Source: Bemisia tabaci
Taxonomy: Eukaryota; Arthropoda; Insecta; Hemiptera; Aleyrodidae
Assembly: GCF_918797505.1 (NCBI RefSeq)
Contig: NC_092796.1
Location: 31,816,098 to 31,880,097, forward strand
Direction of reading: 5' to 3'
DNA: 64,000 bases
This document shows positions 24,383-34,254 of the stretch, piece after piece. A model generated the notes under the pieces. It was not told the origin of the DNA. It did no database searches and worked only from the letters and a program-made list of their open reading frames with translations. Every line of letters starts with the position of its first letter. The stretch's first letter is position 1. Made by a program: the position numbers and the translations under genes.

Positions 24383-24606
24383 AGCCGGATCCAGCCAACC
24401 CCCCCCCCCCCCACCCCCCCACCCCCGTTTGCAGAAAAATGATAGACAAAGGAAAGAAAGAAAGAAGGATGGAGCGAAGGAAAGGAGAGGGAAAGTCGCA
24501 AACATTTTGGTAATTATTCATGACGAAATCGACTCAAAGACGACGAGAAGCTTCAAAAATTCAAAAATTTTCTGGGGGAGATTCAAGGTGTCTGAATTCG
24601 CCTACG
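24383..24606. repeat. Family I copy 3
   Basis: GCCGGATCCAGCCAACCCCC, a poly-C run, a GAAAG-rich tract, and AGGTGTCTGAATTCGCCTA. Confidence 0.6.
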
Positions 24607-24621
24607 GAATGGAGTTACGGT

Positions 24622-24785
24622 CAGTGGCGTGGCGTGCTTTACGATCTATCCATATTTTCCCAATTGAAGCTATGGTAAATAATCGAATATTAAGGTGTAC
24701 GCTGCAAACACCCTGTTCATCGATACTTTTCCATAGGTTTAAATGACCGCTCAATCGATATATCGCAAAGCACGCCACGCCACTG
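24622..24785. mobile_element. Family A copy 5
   Basis: Both termini present; duplication GTTACGGT / GTTACGTT. Confidence 0.85.
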
Positions 24786-25436
24786 GTTACGTTCCTTCGT
24801 CCGAAAAAGATGATTTATACACTTTTATGGCCCTTAAAGTCCTGAGGTTCTCTCCCGACTATTCTAACTACCACCTTAAAGTATTTAATGACCATAAGAC
24901 TACACTGTAGTCAGGAAAAGAACACCCCACGGACAGAAAAATAAAAAATAAGGGAGGTAGAAATGGGAAGAGTGTTGTGGAGCCGTAAATCATGCGGTTA
25001 CGTCCCGTAAAAAGCGCATAAAGCATAAAATGGGGGAATAGGGGAAGAATAAGTAGGCGTCACTGGCTCGGCGTAACCAGATACCCTCATTAGGGGCGTT
25101 TATCTGCGAGGTGCACAGCAGGGGTGCCGTTCGTGGATGTCAGCTGCTGTTGGTCCAGCCGTGAGTGTCGCCATTTTGCGGCCGCTAATACCGCCTTAAT
25201 ATCCCTTCCTCTGAGCTTGCTACCAATCCCCCCGCTGTCCTGTTGTGGAATCCATCTTTCGGGATAAGTCTTCTTTCCCCGAAGATGGCTGCGGGAGAGA
25301 GCAGAAGAAGCGACACGAACACGAAGGGGACACGGGAGCTTTCGCATCCAAATTTCGCCTGCAATTGTCGGGGTAGGCCAGAAACCATTTTCAAGGAGTA
25401 TACTTATATTCTGCCGTGCCATGCTTAGGAAATACG
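24786..25436. other. No gene identified; partly GC-rich
   Basis: A 129-codon - strand frame (25479-25090) begins inside a transposon and has no recognisable domain. Confidence 0.45.
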
Positions 25437-25601
25437 CAGTGGCGTGGCGTGCTTTGCGATATATAGATTGATCTGTCATTTAAACCTATGCTAAACAATC
25501 GTTTCTTGTCAGAGCACCTGGCCCCTCCGCAAGAATCGATACATTTCCATAGGTTCAAATGGAGAAAATCCGGTGATGCCAAATTGCAGGATCCGCCAAT
25601 G
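25437..25601. mobile_element. Hybrid palindrome: family A left half, family B right half
   Basis: Begins CAGTGGCGTGGCGTGCTTTG (family A) but ends GCAGGATCCGCCAATG (family B). The switch falls near the shared TTTAAACCTATG core. No matching 8-bp flanks. Confidence 0.7.
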
Positions 25602-25610
25602 GTCGACTTT

Positions 25611-25939
25611 CCTGGAAACGTATTTACGGATACATAAAATAAATTCTAAAACTAAAACAAATAATTCTTAACAACACACCCCGCCGATCTTCCCTCGATG
25701 AAATGCCTCCCTTCGGCAATACCGAGGAGAGCAACGAACATTAAAAGCCAAGAAGGATGAGGACCTGCAAGTGACAAATAGTAATTAAGAAACTAGGGGA
25801 ATAATACAGGGGGACACGCAAAAATATATACTATGTACATAAATAAACAAGGAAAGCTTTAAAACTTAAATGTAAATTAGGCCTTGCGGCTACATTCTGT
25901 AAAATGTAGTTCCACTTTGTATAAACAACAATAAACACC

Positions 25940-26002
<63 letters not shown>
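25611..26002 (+). mobile_element. Retroposed sequence with 57-A tail and 10-bp target duplication
   Basis: About 335 bp of AT-rich DNA ends in AATAAACACCTTTGTT and then 57 consecutive A (25946-26002). The sequence GGTCGACTTT is present just before it (25601-25610) and again at 26010-26019. The tail and 10-bp duplication are hallmarks of LINE-driven retroposition. The body could be a 5'-truncated LINE 3' end or a retrocopied transcript; I do not recognise it. The intact pure A tail suggests a recent event. Confidence 0.8.
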
Positions 26003-26004
<2 letters not shown>

Positions 26005-26065
26005 CTCTCGGTCGACTTTTGCGTTTCAAATCGTACTGGAAAACGGCTCCTTTTCATTTCACTCG

Positions 26066-26380
26066 GTGACGTCAGATGGTCAACGGGTTTTGACTTTTCT
26101 GGCGCTACATGGCAGCATGCGCTCGAGCTCCCTATCTACTGCTGCCATGTTTAGTTGTGAAGATAAAGTGTCGTCGACGAGGTTGTTGTGTGTGTTTGTT
26201 GTTGTGTGTTACGTGTGTTTGCCGAGCTTAGCCCGCGGCGAGATGAATTGTTCCGGCTCGTTTGATGTCTCGATAATCGCTCAACAGGGATTACTTGTCA
26301 TACTTGTCGCGCTCGTCATCGTGTTCGCCTTGTTAGACCTCGACGCCCTCCCAAAAGGACCTAACTCAATTAACACATGA
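26066..26380 (+). CDS. Unrecognised 104-codon reading frame, possible small membrane protein
   Basis: I do not recognise this protein. The frame is GC-rich and CpG-rich compared with its surroundings. It has in-frame ATGs at codons 1, 18 and 28. It shows two hydrophobic segments (about residues 40-56 LLCVFVVVCYVC and 70-90 with LLVILVALVIVFALL) and an NCS glycosylation sequon between them, compatible with a signal peptide or anchor plus a membrane helix. It starts about 60 bp after a retroposed poly(A) tract. There is no splice or transcript evidence. It could be a chance frame, or the first exon of a gene that continues downstream. Confidence 0.3.
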   Translation: MTSDGQRVLTFLALHGSMRSSSLSTAAMFSCEDKVSSTRLLCVFVVVCYVCLPSLARGEMNCSGSFDVSIIAQQGLLVILVALVIVFALLDLDALPKGPNSINT

Positions 26381-26688
26381 GCCCCGAAAAGCATGGGCTT
26401 ATATCGGAGACACGGGTCATCCCGAAATCCAGTCACGTGCTTTATATCGGTAGAATGACTCTATCTGTCGCTCTTGAGAACATGCCCCTCTGCTACCCCC
26501 CTCCCCCCGCACCATTCCTCCCAGCTTTCTTCCTCGTTTTTCTATGTCTTGAAAAGCTGGTGAGAAGTGTCGCGTCTATGTAGCAGAGTTTTCAAAAGTA
26601 GGAATTCTGAAGCGATAGGTCCAAATAAAGCCGGTGATACGACTGAATTTTGCAATATGCAACTACTATTTTGATTACGTTTTGCAAA

Positions 26689-26921
26689 AAGGAACCAGGA
26701 GCATTGTAATGTTGCCAAGATTGTGCAAATTCTTTTGTCTTCGAAGAAAAATCTGATTATGCATAACAGTCTCTATTTTAAACGCTAAAAACTGCGAATT
26801 TAAGACAAAAATTACCATGTGAGTTTCATATTTTTTCATTACATCAGCAATTTTATTGCAAAGGATGAAGTTGCACAATCTTAGCATCATTGCAATGCTT
26901 CTGGTTCCTTTTTGCAAAATG
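26689..26921. mobile_element. Palindromic MITE (TTTTGCAAAAAGGAACC)
   Basis: TTTTGCAAAAAGGAACCAGG to CTTCTGGTTCCTTTTTGCAAAA; the arms also mirror TTGCCAAGATTGTGCAA. Confidence 0.75.
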
Positions 26922-27074
26922 CAATCCATTTCCGGCTCAATTTTGAAACAGCGAATGTGCCACTAGTTGTCTCTTGCAGATAGCTGTTCTAGTAAATTGA
27001 CCAAATTAAATATTTCCTAACGAGAGAATGCAGGGGCTCGTCTACAGAGGACCCGATAGTCCTGAAAGTTTTTT

Positions 27075-27200
27075 TTAATTAAATATGATACTGACTATGT
27101 ACAAATTGCCCGTCATTCTTAAATAAATTAAGACAAGTCGTAACAAAGTAAGATTATTGGAGAGTGATATTAGATACAATTTGTTAATTGAGTTTTAAAC
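27075..27200 (+). pseudogene. Nuclear insertion of mitochondrial 12S rRNA 3' end (NUMT)
   Basis: The stretch TGTACAAATTGCCCGTCATT followed by TTAAGACAAGTCGTAACAAA and then GGAGAGTG is the highly conserved 3' part of animal mitochondrial small-subunit rRNA (penultimate helix 44 region and decoding site). It sits in nuclear DNA between repeats, so it is read as a NUMT. Boundaries are approximate. AT-rich DNA to about 27330 may also be mitochondrial. A tRNA-like anticodon stem-loop (TTAAC, CTTTGAA, GTTAA) lies just downstream, but I could not fold a full tRNA. Confidence 0.75.
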
Positions 27201-27659
27201 ATTAACCTTTGAAGTTAAAACAATTAATTAATTTCAGTACGTTGATAAATTAAAGATTTAGTTAAATCATGTGATAATATTAATATGCGACATTAAAGTT
27301 AGTTTAGAGATAATTGAAAATCTTTCAAATCTCTTGTAGTCAGCTTTTTACCTCGAAATTAGGCCGTTTCCGAACTAAACGAACTGGTTGCATTGGTATG
27401 TAGTAAGAAACTTTCAATGAAACGAGGGGAGTGCTCAGCACTGCCGCGCTAAGGAAGCAACTCGCAGATGAAACCTCTGATCACGGAGTGGAAAATAAGA
27501 GTCTATAAGTATGGCAGGACACTTCCTTCATGATCCGATGTCTCACAGAAGCCTGCGGTTTGGGTCGATTCAACACAAAACTGTGTTGAGCAACCAAGTC
27601 TTTTAGGTTGACCTAACCCCACAAAGTAACACAGAGTGACATCCAGCACGGAAATTTTT

Positions 27660-27826
27660 TAGTGGCGTGGCGTACTTGGCGATTGATCGATTGGTCGGTC
27701 ATTTAAACCCATGGAAAAGGATCTATAAACAGGGCGTTCGCATCTAGCACGCCGGTTCGAATCGATTCTTTATCACAGCTTCAAATCGGAAAATATCGAT
27801 AATCGATCACTTACGCCTCGCCACTG
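27660..27826. mobile_element. Family A copy 7
   Basis: Starts TAGTGGCGTGGCG and ends CTCGCCACTG, with flanks AAATTTTT / AAATTTTG. The central hairpin loop has diverged (CATCTAGCACGCCGGTTCGA). Confidence 0.75.
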
Positions 27827-28254
27827 AAATTTTGAACTGTGAACGTGCCTCTATGAACGAGTCAGAAAATGCGATTTCTGTATGCGTAATATCCAGTTTA
27901 TATTAATCCGGCAACGTTGTCGAATGGAACGAATGGGAATCGCGTGCTTATCGAGTTATCAGGGGCGCACTTGTTTACTTACTCGTCGCGCACCTTATCG
28001 CACCGAGAAATGTGGAAAAAGGAGGCGAAAAAAGAAGGGGGGAAGGGAAACACGGGGGGGGGGACATGGGGAGGGGGGCTGAACGATTGTTGCATGCACC
28101 AAACACAATTTTGCCCTGGTTCCGTTAGTGAACGGCGGCGACGCGTTGCGTCGTCGTGCGCCTGGAGTGAAAATTGTCGCCCTCCTGACATGAAAGCCTT
28201 ACTACTATTTTGGACCGTGTTTAGCGAAAAGGAACCTCGAGCCATTGCATATAA

Positions 28255-28835
28255 AAAATGTAAGACGCGATGGCGCGGCGTGAGTCGTGAACTCGCAATG
28301 CTCTGCTCTATGCTACTAGTTTGAAGCACAATTACGAATACGACAAGCGCACAACAATATGAAAATAAAGTGAGGGAAAGGATGCGCGTTAACGACGGCG
28401 CAGAGATACAACTATTCGTACTTGATGGACGTCCGTGCTGCATCTGAAAAATTGAAGGCGCGATGACGCGAAGCGTGAGCTCTCAATGCCTGCTATATGC
28501 TGTCAGTGAGGTGCCGATCAGATTCGGGAGAAAAGTTAAAAAAGAGGCCTGAACACATCTCTCCTACCTTCGGCTGTGTCACGCACGTAGTGCTTGATGC
28601 ACCATTACAAATAAGACAAACGGAAACAAACAAACAAACAAACACAATACGGAAATGAAGCTAGGAAAATGATGCACGTTTACAACGGCGCAGAGATACA
28701 ACTATTCGTACTTGATGGACGTCCGTGCTGCATCTGAAAAATTGAAGGCGCGATGACGCGAAGCGTGAGCTCTCAATGCTCTTCTATATGCTGTCAATGA
28801 GGTGTCGCTCAGATTCGGGAGAAAAGTTAAAAAGG
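28255..28835. repeat. Tandem repeat unit, about 290 bp, two and a bit copies
   Basis: CGGCGCAGAGATACAACTAT occurs at 28396 and 28686 (period 290). AGGCGCGATGACGCGAAGCG and CAGATTCGGGAGAAAAGTTA recur at the same spacing. A partial third unit (GCGATGGCGCGGCGTGAGTC) precedes. A short AAAC/ACAA run is at 28623-28643. Confidence 0.8.
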
Positions 28836-28899
28836 AGGAATTGCTTTCCTGCTAAAAATTTACTAAAAGTGAGCCTTTTTCGTATTTTTATTCAAGTTC

Positions 28900-29140
28900 A
28901 TTTACAATGGCGAAAGTGCCAAACCACGTATCTCCATTGCGGTTTTTCAAAATCTCCACTCCAATTGTACTTTTTTGAAGGGAAACAAGCTAACTTGATA
29001 GCTTGAAATTCATACAGAATATTCTGCTGACAAAGCGGAAACATCAAGGAAGTTTTCAAGAAATTATGTTGATTAGGTAATTTTCTGAAGAAAAAAGTAA
29101 CATATGATAGGAAGTCTACAACGTCGTAAACAGACATACG
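28900..29140. mobile_element. Family J copy 2, tips lost
   Basis: GCCAAACCACGTATCTCCAT to TAGGAAGTCTACAACGTCG, with the shared inner arms. Confidence 0.5.
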
Positions 29141-30157
29141 TATGCAAAGAGATGGAACAGGACTCTCATTAGAATCGATGATTTATAGAGCTTCCATCTC
29201 AAAACGAATCATTTTAGTGGAGTATCAATTCAGTAAAACACAAATTTATTGCCGCTATTGAGGACCGGTCGTCGATTTTAATGATGCTCAGATTTATGAA
29301 TCTCTGCAGAGGCAATACGATGACACGACTGAGTATGGATTCTAATATCTTATCGATCGTAAAACAACCCAACCTCGGATCTTGATTGTGGATCTTGACA
29401 ATTTCTGCTTATGCTTTATTTTTTCGACGGGCTATTGCTCATGCTCAACTTATAGAAGCTGCGAAATTTTTGTAGAATAAATAATATTGTTAAACAAACG
29501 AAGAAAATTGAGAAAAAATTACGTTTTTAAAGGATGTTTATTTATTTCATCCTTTAGAATTTTCTAACGAATTGGTTTCGTCAATTTAATTTTAAATTGA
29601 CGGGAAATTTGCAACGCCGCAAACTGAAACACATAATTCGCTACTCTCACCTTTGCTTTTGACTTCAGTCAGAGAAATGTAATCTTTTTTGCGGTTTTCT
29701 TTCCTCTGTCTCTTTTCCGCAGAGCTGTGTCCGTGAATTCAAACTTCTCCTTCATACAAAAGAACCAGAATCCTGGTCAAAATTTGAAGAAAGCTCGATT
29801 TGAAAATATGATTGCTGCTGTCTTTGGTGACACGACGACAGTTCTAATATCCCAGAAATGGTAGTTTTCAATTTGGGAGATTCAGCATGTCCTTTTCGAT
29901 ATAGCTAAGTGTAGAATGATTGTGACAATTAAATCAATCATGTTTACCCATCGAAGGCCAAAGTGTGAAATCACGTACCTCCGTTATGTTGAAGGTATCC
30001 TGTCATGCTATATTTTTGCTGTAAAAAACTAGTCAACGTAATTTCTTGAACACCTCCTCGATTTTTCCTAATAAATTTCAAGCTGTTAAGTTGACTTGTT
30101 TCATTTCGAAAAAATAAAATAGGAGCGGGAATTTTAAAACACCGCGATGGAGGCACG
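29141..30157. other. AT-rich DNA, nothing recognised beyond faint family J similarity near 29960-30140
   Basis: Short frames only. Confidence 0.55.
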
Positions 30158-30320
30158 CAGGGGCGGATCCAGCAATCTGGCAACACAGGATTACCTCCAT
30201 TCAAACCTATGTTAAATAATCGATTCTTCTCGGAGCACCTGGCCCCTTCAAGAATAGATACATTTCCATAGGTTTATATGGAGAAAATACAATGTTGCCA
30301 ATTTGCTGAATCCGCCAGTG
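30158..30320. mobile_element. Family B copy 5
   Basis: Starts CAGGGGCGGATCCAGCAATC and ends GAATCCGCCAGTG; flanks GAGGCACG / GAAGCACG support an 8-bp duplication. The B half of the 25437-25601 hybrid counts as copy 4. Confidence 0.75.
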
Positions 30321-30517
30321 GAAGCACGTGGTTTTGCGCTTCAGCCATCGTCATATTTCTTGGGCACTGTTTAACCTGTATCTATAGCTCAACTACCAAG
30401 AAAACATTAAAAATGTAAAAAGCCTTAAATTTTCTCGGACAAGCCGACAACTGTGAAAGTTCCGAGAAGAAGTAACAGGATCTACTCGCGTGGGTGCTGG
30501 GACTAATCCATAATAAT

Positions 30518-30681
30518 CAGTGGTATGGCGTGCTTTGCGAGCTATCGATTGATCTGTCATTTAAATCTATGGAAAAAGATCGATAAACAGGGTGTTCGCA
30601 AGGAACACTTTTATAATCGATTCTTTACCACAGCTTCAAAAGGGGAAATATCGATGATCGATCATTCACGCCACACCACTG
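30518..30681. mobile_element. Family A copy 8
   Basis: Starts CAGTGGTATGGCGTGC and ends CACGCCACACCACTG; flanks ATAATAAT / ATGATAAT. Confidence 0.8.
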
Positions 30682-31021
30682 ATGATAATGGTAACGGTGC
30701 GTCAAGTTTACTGTTTAGTTGGGACTACTCGCGTTGACACGAGCATGAGGTTCCTGGTTCACCCTTATCTAGACGGAAGAGATCCACCCAGCATCTCATC
30801 TGAATCGAATTTGTCCATTATCTGATGAGCCCCAGAATCAACCACTTTTATATGAGCTGAAGGCTCGTCAGGAAATCGACTTGTTGGATTGTGTATCGAC
30901 TGATTCAACTAGCGGTTAACTCGAAGCGCAAACGCAGTTTGCATATGAGAGGAATGACACAGTCACTCCACTCTGAGAGCGAGCCAAGGAACTGCACTAA
31001 AGCGAACTTTGCAGGAAACAG

Positions 31022-31278
31022 CGGGTTGGTTATTGGCATTGATAGACAAAACGATATGCAAGGAAGACAAATGGGAAATGGAGCTATCCTATTGGTGGAA
31101 GCGTGTGGTTACGATGGATAAAGGAGGTGAGTTATATAGATCAACTAATAGCAACGCACGAAAAGCATTCAGAATTTTTTCCTTTATACGAAAAACCTGT
31201 ATCAATCCATAGAATCGTTCCTCAATCCATTTGCTTTCTTTGCCTACCGCTTTGTCTATCAATTTCAAAAAGTAGCCT
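31022..31278. mobile_element. Family E copy 3, diverged
   Basis: TTGATAGACAAAACGATATG and inverse GTCTATCAATTTC. Confidence 0.65.
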
Positions 31279-31535
31279 GCTGGATAGGAGCTCGAGCTCC
31301 ATTCTGCCCAGCCAAGGAGGAACGCCTCATATTTCGGACACTGGAAATCCTTTTGACTAAATAGGTAGTAATTTTTGTTAAAAAAAAAAAAACTTTAAAA
31401 AACTTGTAAAAAAGCACCCCCTCCCCCCCGGATTCGCCTATACAGTACGGGTAGTTTGGATCACCTCGTAGTGATCGGTAGTCAACGAAGCGGTAATGCC
31501 ACCTTAAATACTTACTTTGACATCTCAGCAGCATT

Positions 31536-31790
31536 CTGCCGAGCTAAGGAAGAACGCCGTATGAACATTCGAGAGTTGCCAAGTTTCCTTCGATGAAACA
31601 TCCATTTTAAAGGAGAGTAATACCTATTTTTCCTTGAAATTTTCAGGACCTTTAGGTGAAATTGCGAACAACGGTATCATAAAAATTGGAAGAAAACTAT
31701 TCATAAGTTTATACCAGGAGATTCTTGTTTTATCGATCGAAATTTGGCAACGCCTGAAGGTTCATACGGCGTTTTTCCTTAGCACGGCAG
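31536..31790. mobile_element. Family C copy, complete
   Basis: CTGCCGAGCTAAGGAAGAAC to CTTAGCACGGCAG; CATT on both sides. Confidence 0.8.
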
Positions 31791-31860
31791 CATTGTCGTG
31801 ATCTCGTTGCCTTATTAATGCAAAACTCTGACCATTTCGTCCGTGCGTTTCATGAGGTTG

Positions 31861-31919
31861 GATTGTTTTTCCTGTTTTGTTTTTTTTGTTTTTTGTTTTT
31901 TTTTTGTTTTTTGTTTTGA
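31861..31919. repeat. T-rich low-complexity tract
   Basis: Repeated GTTTTTTGTTTTTTG-type units. Confidence 0.8.
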
Positions 31920-32159
31920 GTGAAGGGAGGTGCAGGTCGCCCAGCGCCGAAGGGATGAAATTGCACGGACTGGGTGACTGGCCGACGACGGTGAAGGGTG
32001 CGATATCGGGAAAACAATAATGCGAGAGGGATGATTTACGGCCTGTCTTGGGGCTCTGCTCTTTGATGAGCTGGCGGCAGCGGCCGCGACGGAGGTTTCA
32101 AAGGCCCCGATTCCATTTACACTTGCCGGAATGGACTGATTTTGTTTTCACCGAGCACT

Positions 32160-32412
32160 CTGCCGTGCTAAGGAAAAACGTCGTATGATCATTCGGGTGT
32201 TGCCAAGTTTCCTTCGATTAAAACCGAATTTTCTAGGAAAATTGCAAATATTATTTTCTAAAATTTTCAGACAATTTTGTGCGCAATTGAATCTAAAATA
32301 TCTGAAAATTTCAAGGTAAAATAAACATGAGTGTTGTCGAAAATGCATGTTTTATTAAGGGAAATTTGGCAACTCTCGAATGTTCATACGGCGTTTTTCT
32401 TTAGCACGGCAG
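32160..32412. mobile_element. Family C copy, complete
   Basis: CTGCCGTGCTAAGGAAAAAC to TTAGCACGGCAG; flanks CACT / CAGT. Confidence 0.8.
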
Positions 32413-33300
32413 CAGTAATCGGTCACAAGATTCTCAACAAATCCGCGATGTTCTTCGGCGAGGTTGTCAAATAGTGGAAAACGGGGTCTGCCGCAAGCGT
32501 ATTTGATGTGTAGCAGAGTCGGACTGGCCATCGGCAAATACGCCCTCCTGACGCATCAAAGACGCGCCCCTCTGTCAGATACAGCAAAATAAGAGAGAAA
32601 AAGTTATGACCGAGGGAAAATGCGGAAAATTCATAAATGAACGGGAGAATAGAAAGTAAGAGTGAAGTAAGGTCCTCGTACGCATGATAGTGGTGAATGG
32701 AGGTCCTGAAACCAGACATGGGAAATAAGGAAAATGCTGGAAAATTGATGTTTCGGTTTTTCTTTATTTGCTGAATTAAGATTATTTCGTATCCGTAGCT
32801 CAATTTTTGAAGAAGAGAATGTCAAAAATTTGGACATACTAGTTTAATGAAGCTGTAATGAATGACAATTATTTCACTCACTAGCAGACATTCGATTAAA
32901 TAAAGTGCAAACTTATGCTATTACGCTTCATTGCTTTTAGCTTTCGCTATTGCGCGAAAAATTGGGCATTCTCCGTACTAACATTAGCTTTGAGGTATTG
33001 AAAATTCTTCTCGATCACAATTTTTGAAAAGAGGATGATGAGCGTCATTAAGTGGGGAAATCAAAATAGCTCTCGAAAGATCGGTAAAAAATTCTTTTCT
33101 TCGAAATTTTCACATTTTTGGTAACATAGAGAAGCTTTATCACCCCCCCTTTCTCATCCGCCATGTGTCACCCTCTCTAGTACAATCAATTTTTAGACGT
33201 TCGCTCTTTTAACAGCTTGAGACACCTCTAACACTTTTTTCTTTTCAAAATAATAACTGAATAGGGCATATCCTATTTTCGGCTTCGTTGCTCACGTAGC
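32413..33300. other. No gene seen
   Basis: A 126-codon - strand frame (32803-32423) overlaps transposon sequence and lacks features. Confidence 0.5.
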
Positions 33301-33835
33301 CCTTGAAGCATCACAACAAATGAAACAAACGAAAGTGACACAATATGGAAATAGAGCAAATGGAAAGACGGCGCAGAGATACAACTATTCGTGTTTGCTG
33401 GATGTCTGTGTTGCATCTACAAAATTGAAGGCGAGATGGCGCGAGCTGTGAATTCGTGATGTTCCGCAGCTCCGCTTCATGTTGCGAATGAGGTGTCGTG
33501 CGAAAAGTTCGGAAACGAGGCTCGATTATTACGGCTCTCCGATTTAAGGCTGTGTTGCTCATACATTCTTTACAGCACCGCTACACATACAAATAAGACG
33601 AACCGAAACAAACACAGTATGGAAATAGAGCAAAGTAAAAGGAGGCGCGTTGATGACGGCGCAGAGATACAACTATTCGTACATGATGGATGTCCGTGTT
33701 GCATCTGCAAAATTGTAGGCGCGATGGCGCTAGGCGTGAACTCGCAATGCTCCGTTCTATGCTGCCAGTGAGGTGTCGCTCAGTTTCGAGAGACAAATTT
33801 AAAAAACTAGGCCCGATAACGTCTCGACTTTGTTG
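33301..33835. repeat. Second dimer of the 290-bp repeat
   Basis: CGGCGCAGAGATACAACTAT at 33369 and 33657 (period 288). It ends about 270 bp before the caudal exon. A lone fragment is at 58004-58070. Confidence 0.8.
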
Positions 33836-34108
33836 TTCCTTAATTTTTTCTTCCTCTTTCAATTTGAGGTTTGATTCTCATTTTAATGTACTTACAAACC
33901 TACATCTACGGCTCGTATGTACCGCGGTCCCTTACAACACGCGTGGCACGTTTTATAAGACAATTTCAAAGTCTAGAAGGTAAACCTCTCCCCTCCCCCA
34001 CTGTTTCTTGAGAGCTACGCCCGTGGGTGAGCTCCTATGATGATTATAATGGTGTTTTCGGCTGTATATTATTTTCAAATTCCTAATGTTCGTTCCTTCC
34101 GCTTTCAG

Positions 34109-34254
34109 GCAAAACGCGAACGAAAGACAAATACAGGGTTGTCTACACTGATCAACAGAGGCTGGAACTGGAAAAAGAATTCCATTACAGCCGATACATC
34201 ACCATCAGGCGCAAAGCAGAATTAGCAAGCACACTTGGCCTCTCAGAACGACAG
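34109..34254 (+). CDS. cad: caudal penultimate exon (homeodomain helices 1-2)
   Basis: 146 nt: two bases finish a Gly codon, then 48 codons from [12 protein letters not shown] to LGLSERQ. The acceptor is CCGCTTTCAG and the donor is GTGAGT. Confidence 0.95.

Noticed and set aside
25090..25479. 129-codon - strand frame
   Set aside because: It starts inside a transposon terminus and has no recognisable domain or splice context.
27140..27260. Mitochondrial-type tRNA-Gln downstream of the 12S fragment
   Set aside because: Only the anticodon stem-loop pairs well; acceptor and T arms could not be folded by eye.
27979..28443. 154-codon - strand frame
   Set aside because: It lies across a G-rich tract and the 290-bp tandem repeat; low complexity, no domain.
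28255..28835. Regularly spaced repeats considered as a CRISPR-like array
   Set aside because: The units are about 290 bp with no conserved short repeat and variable spacer structure, and this is eukaryotic DNA.
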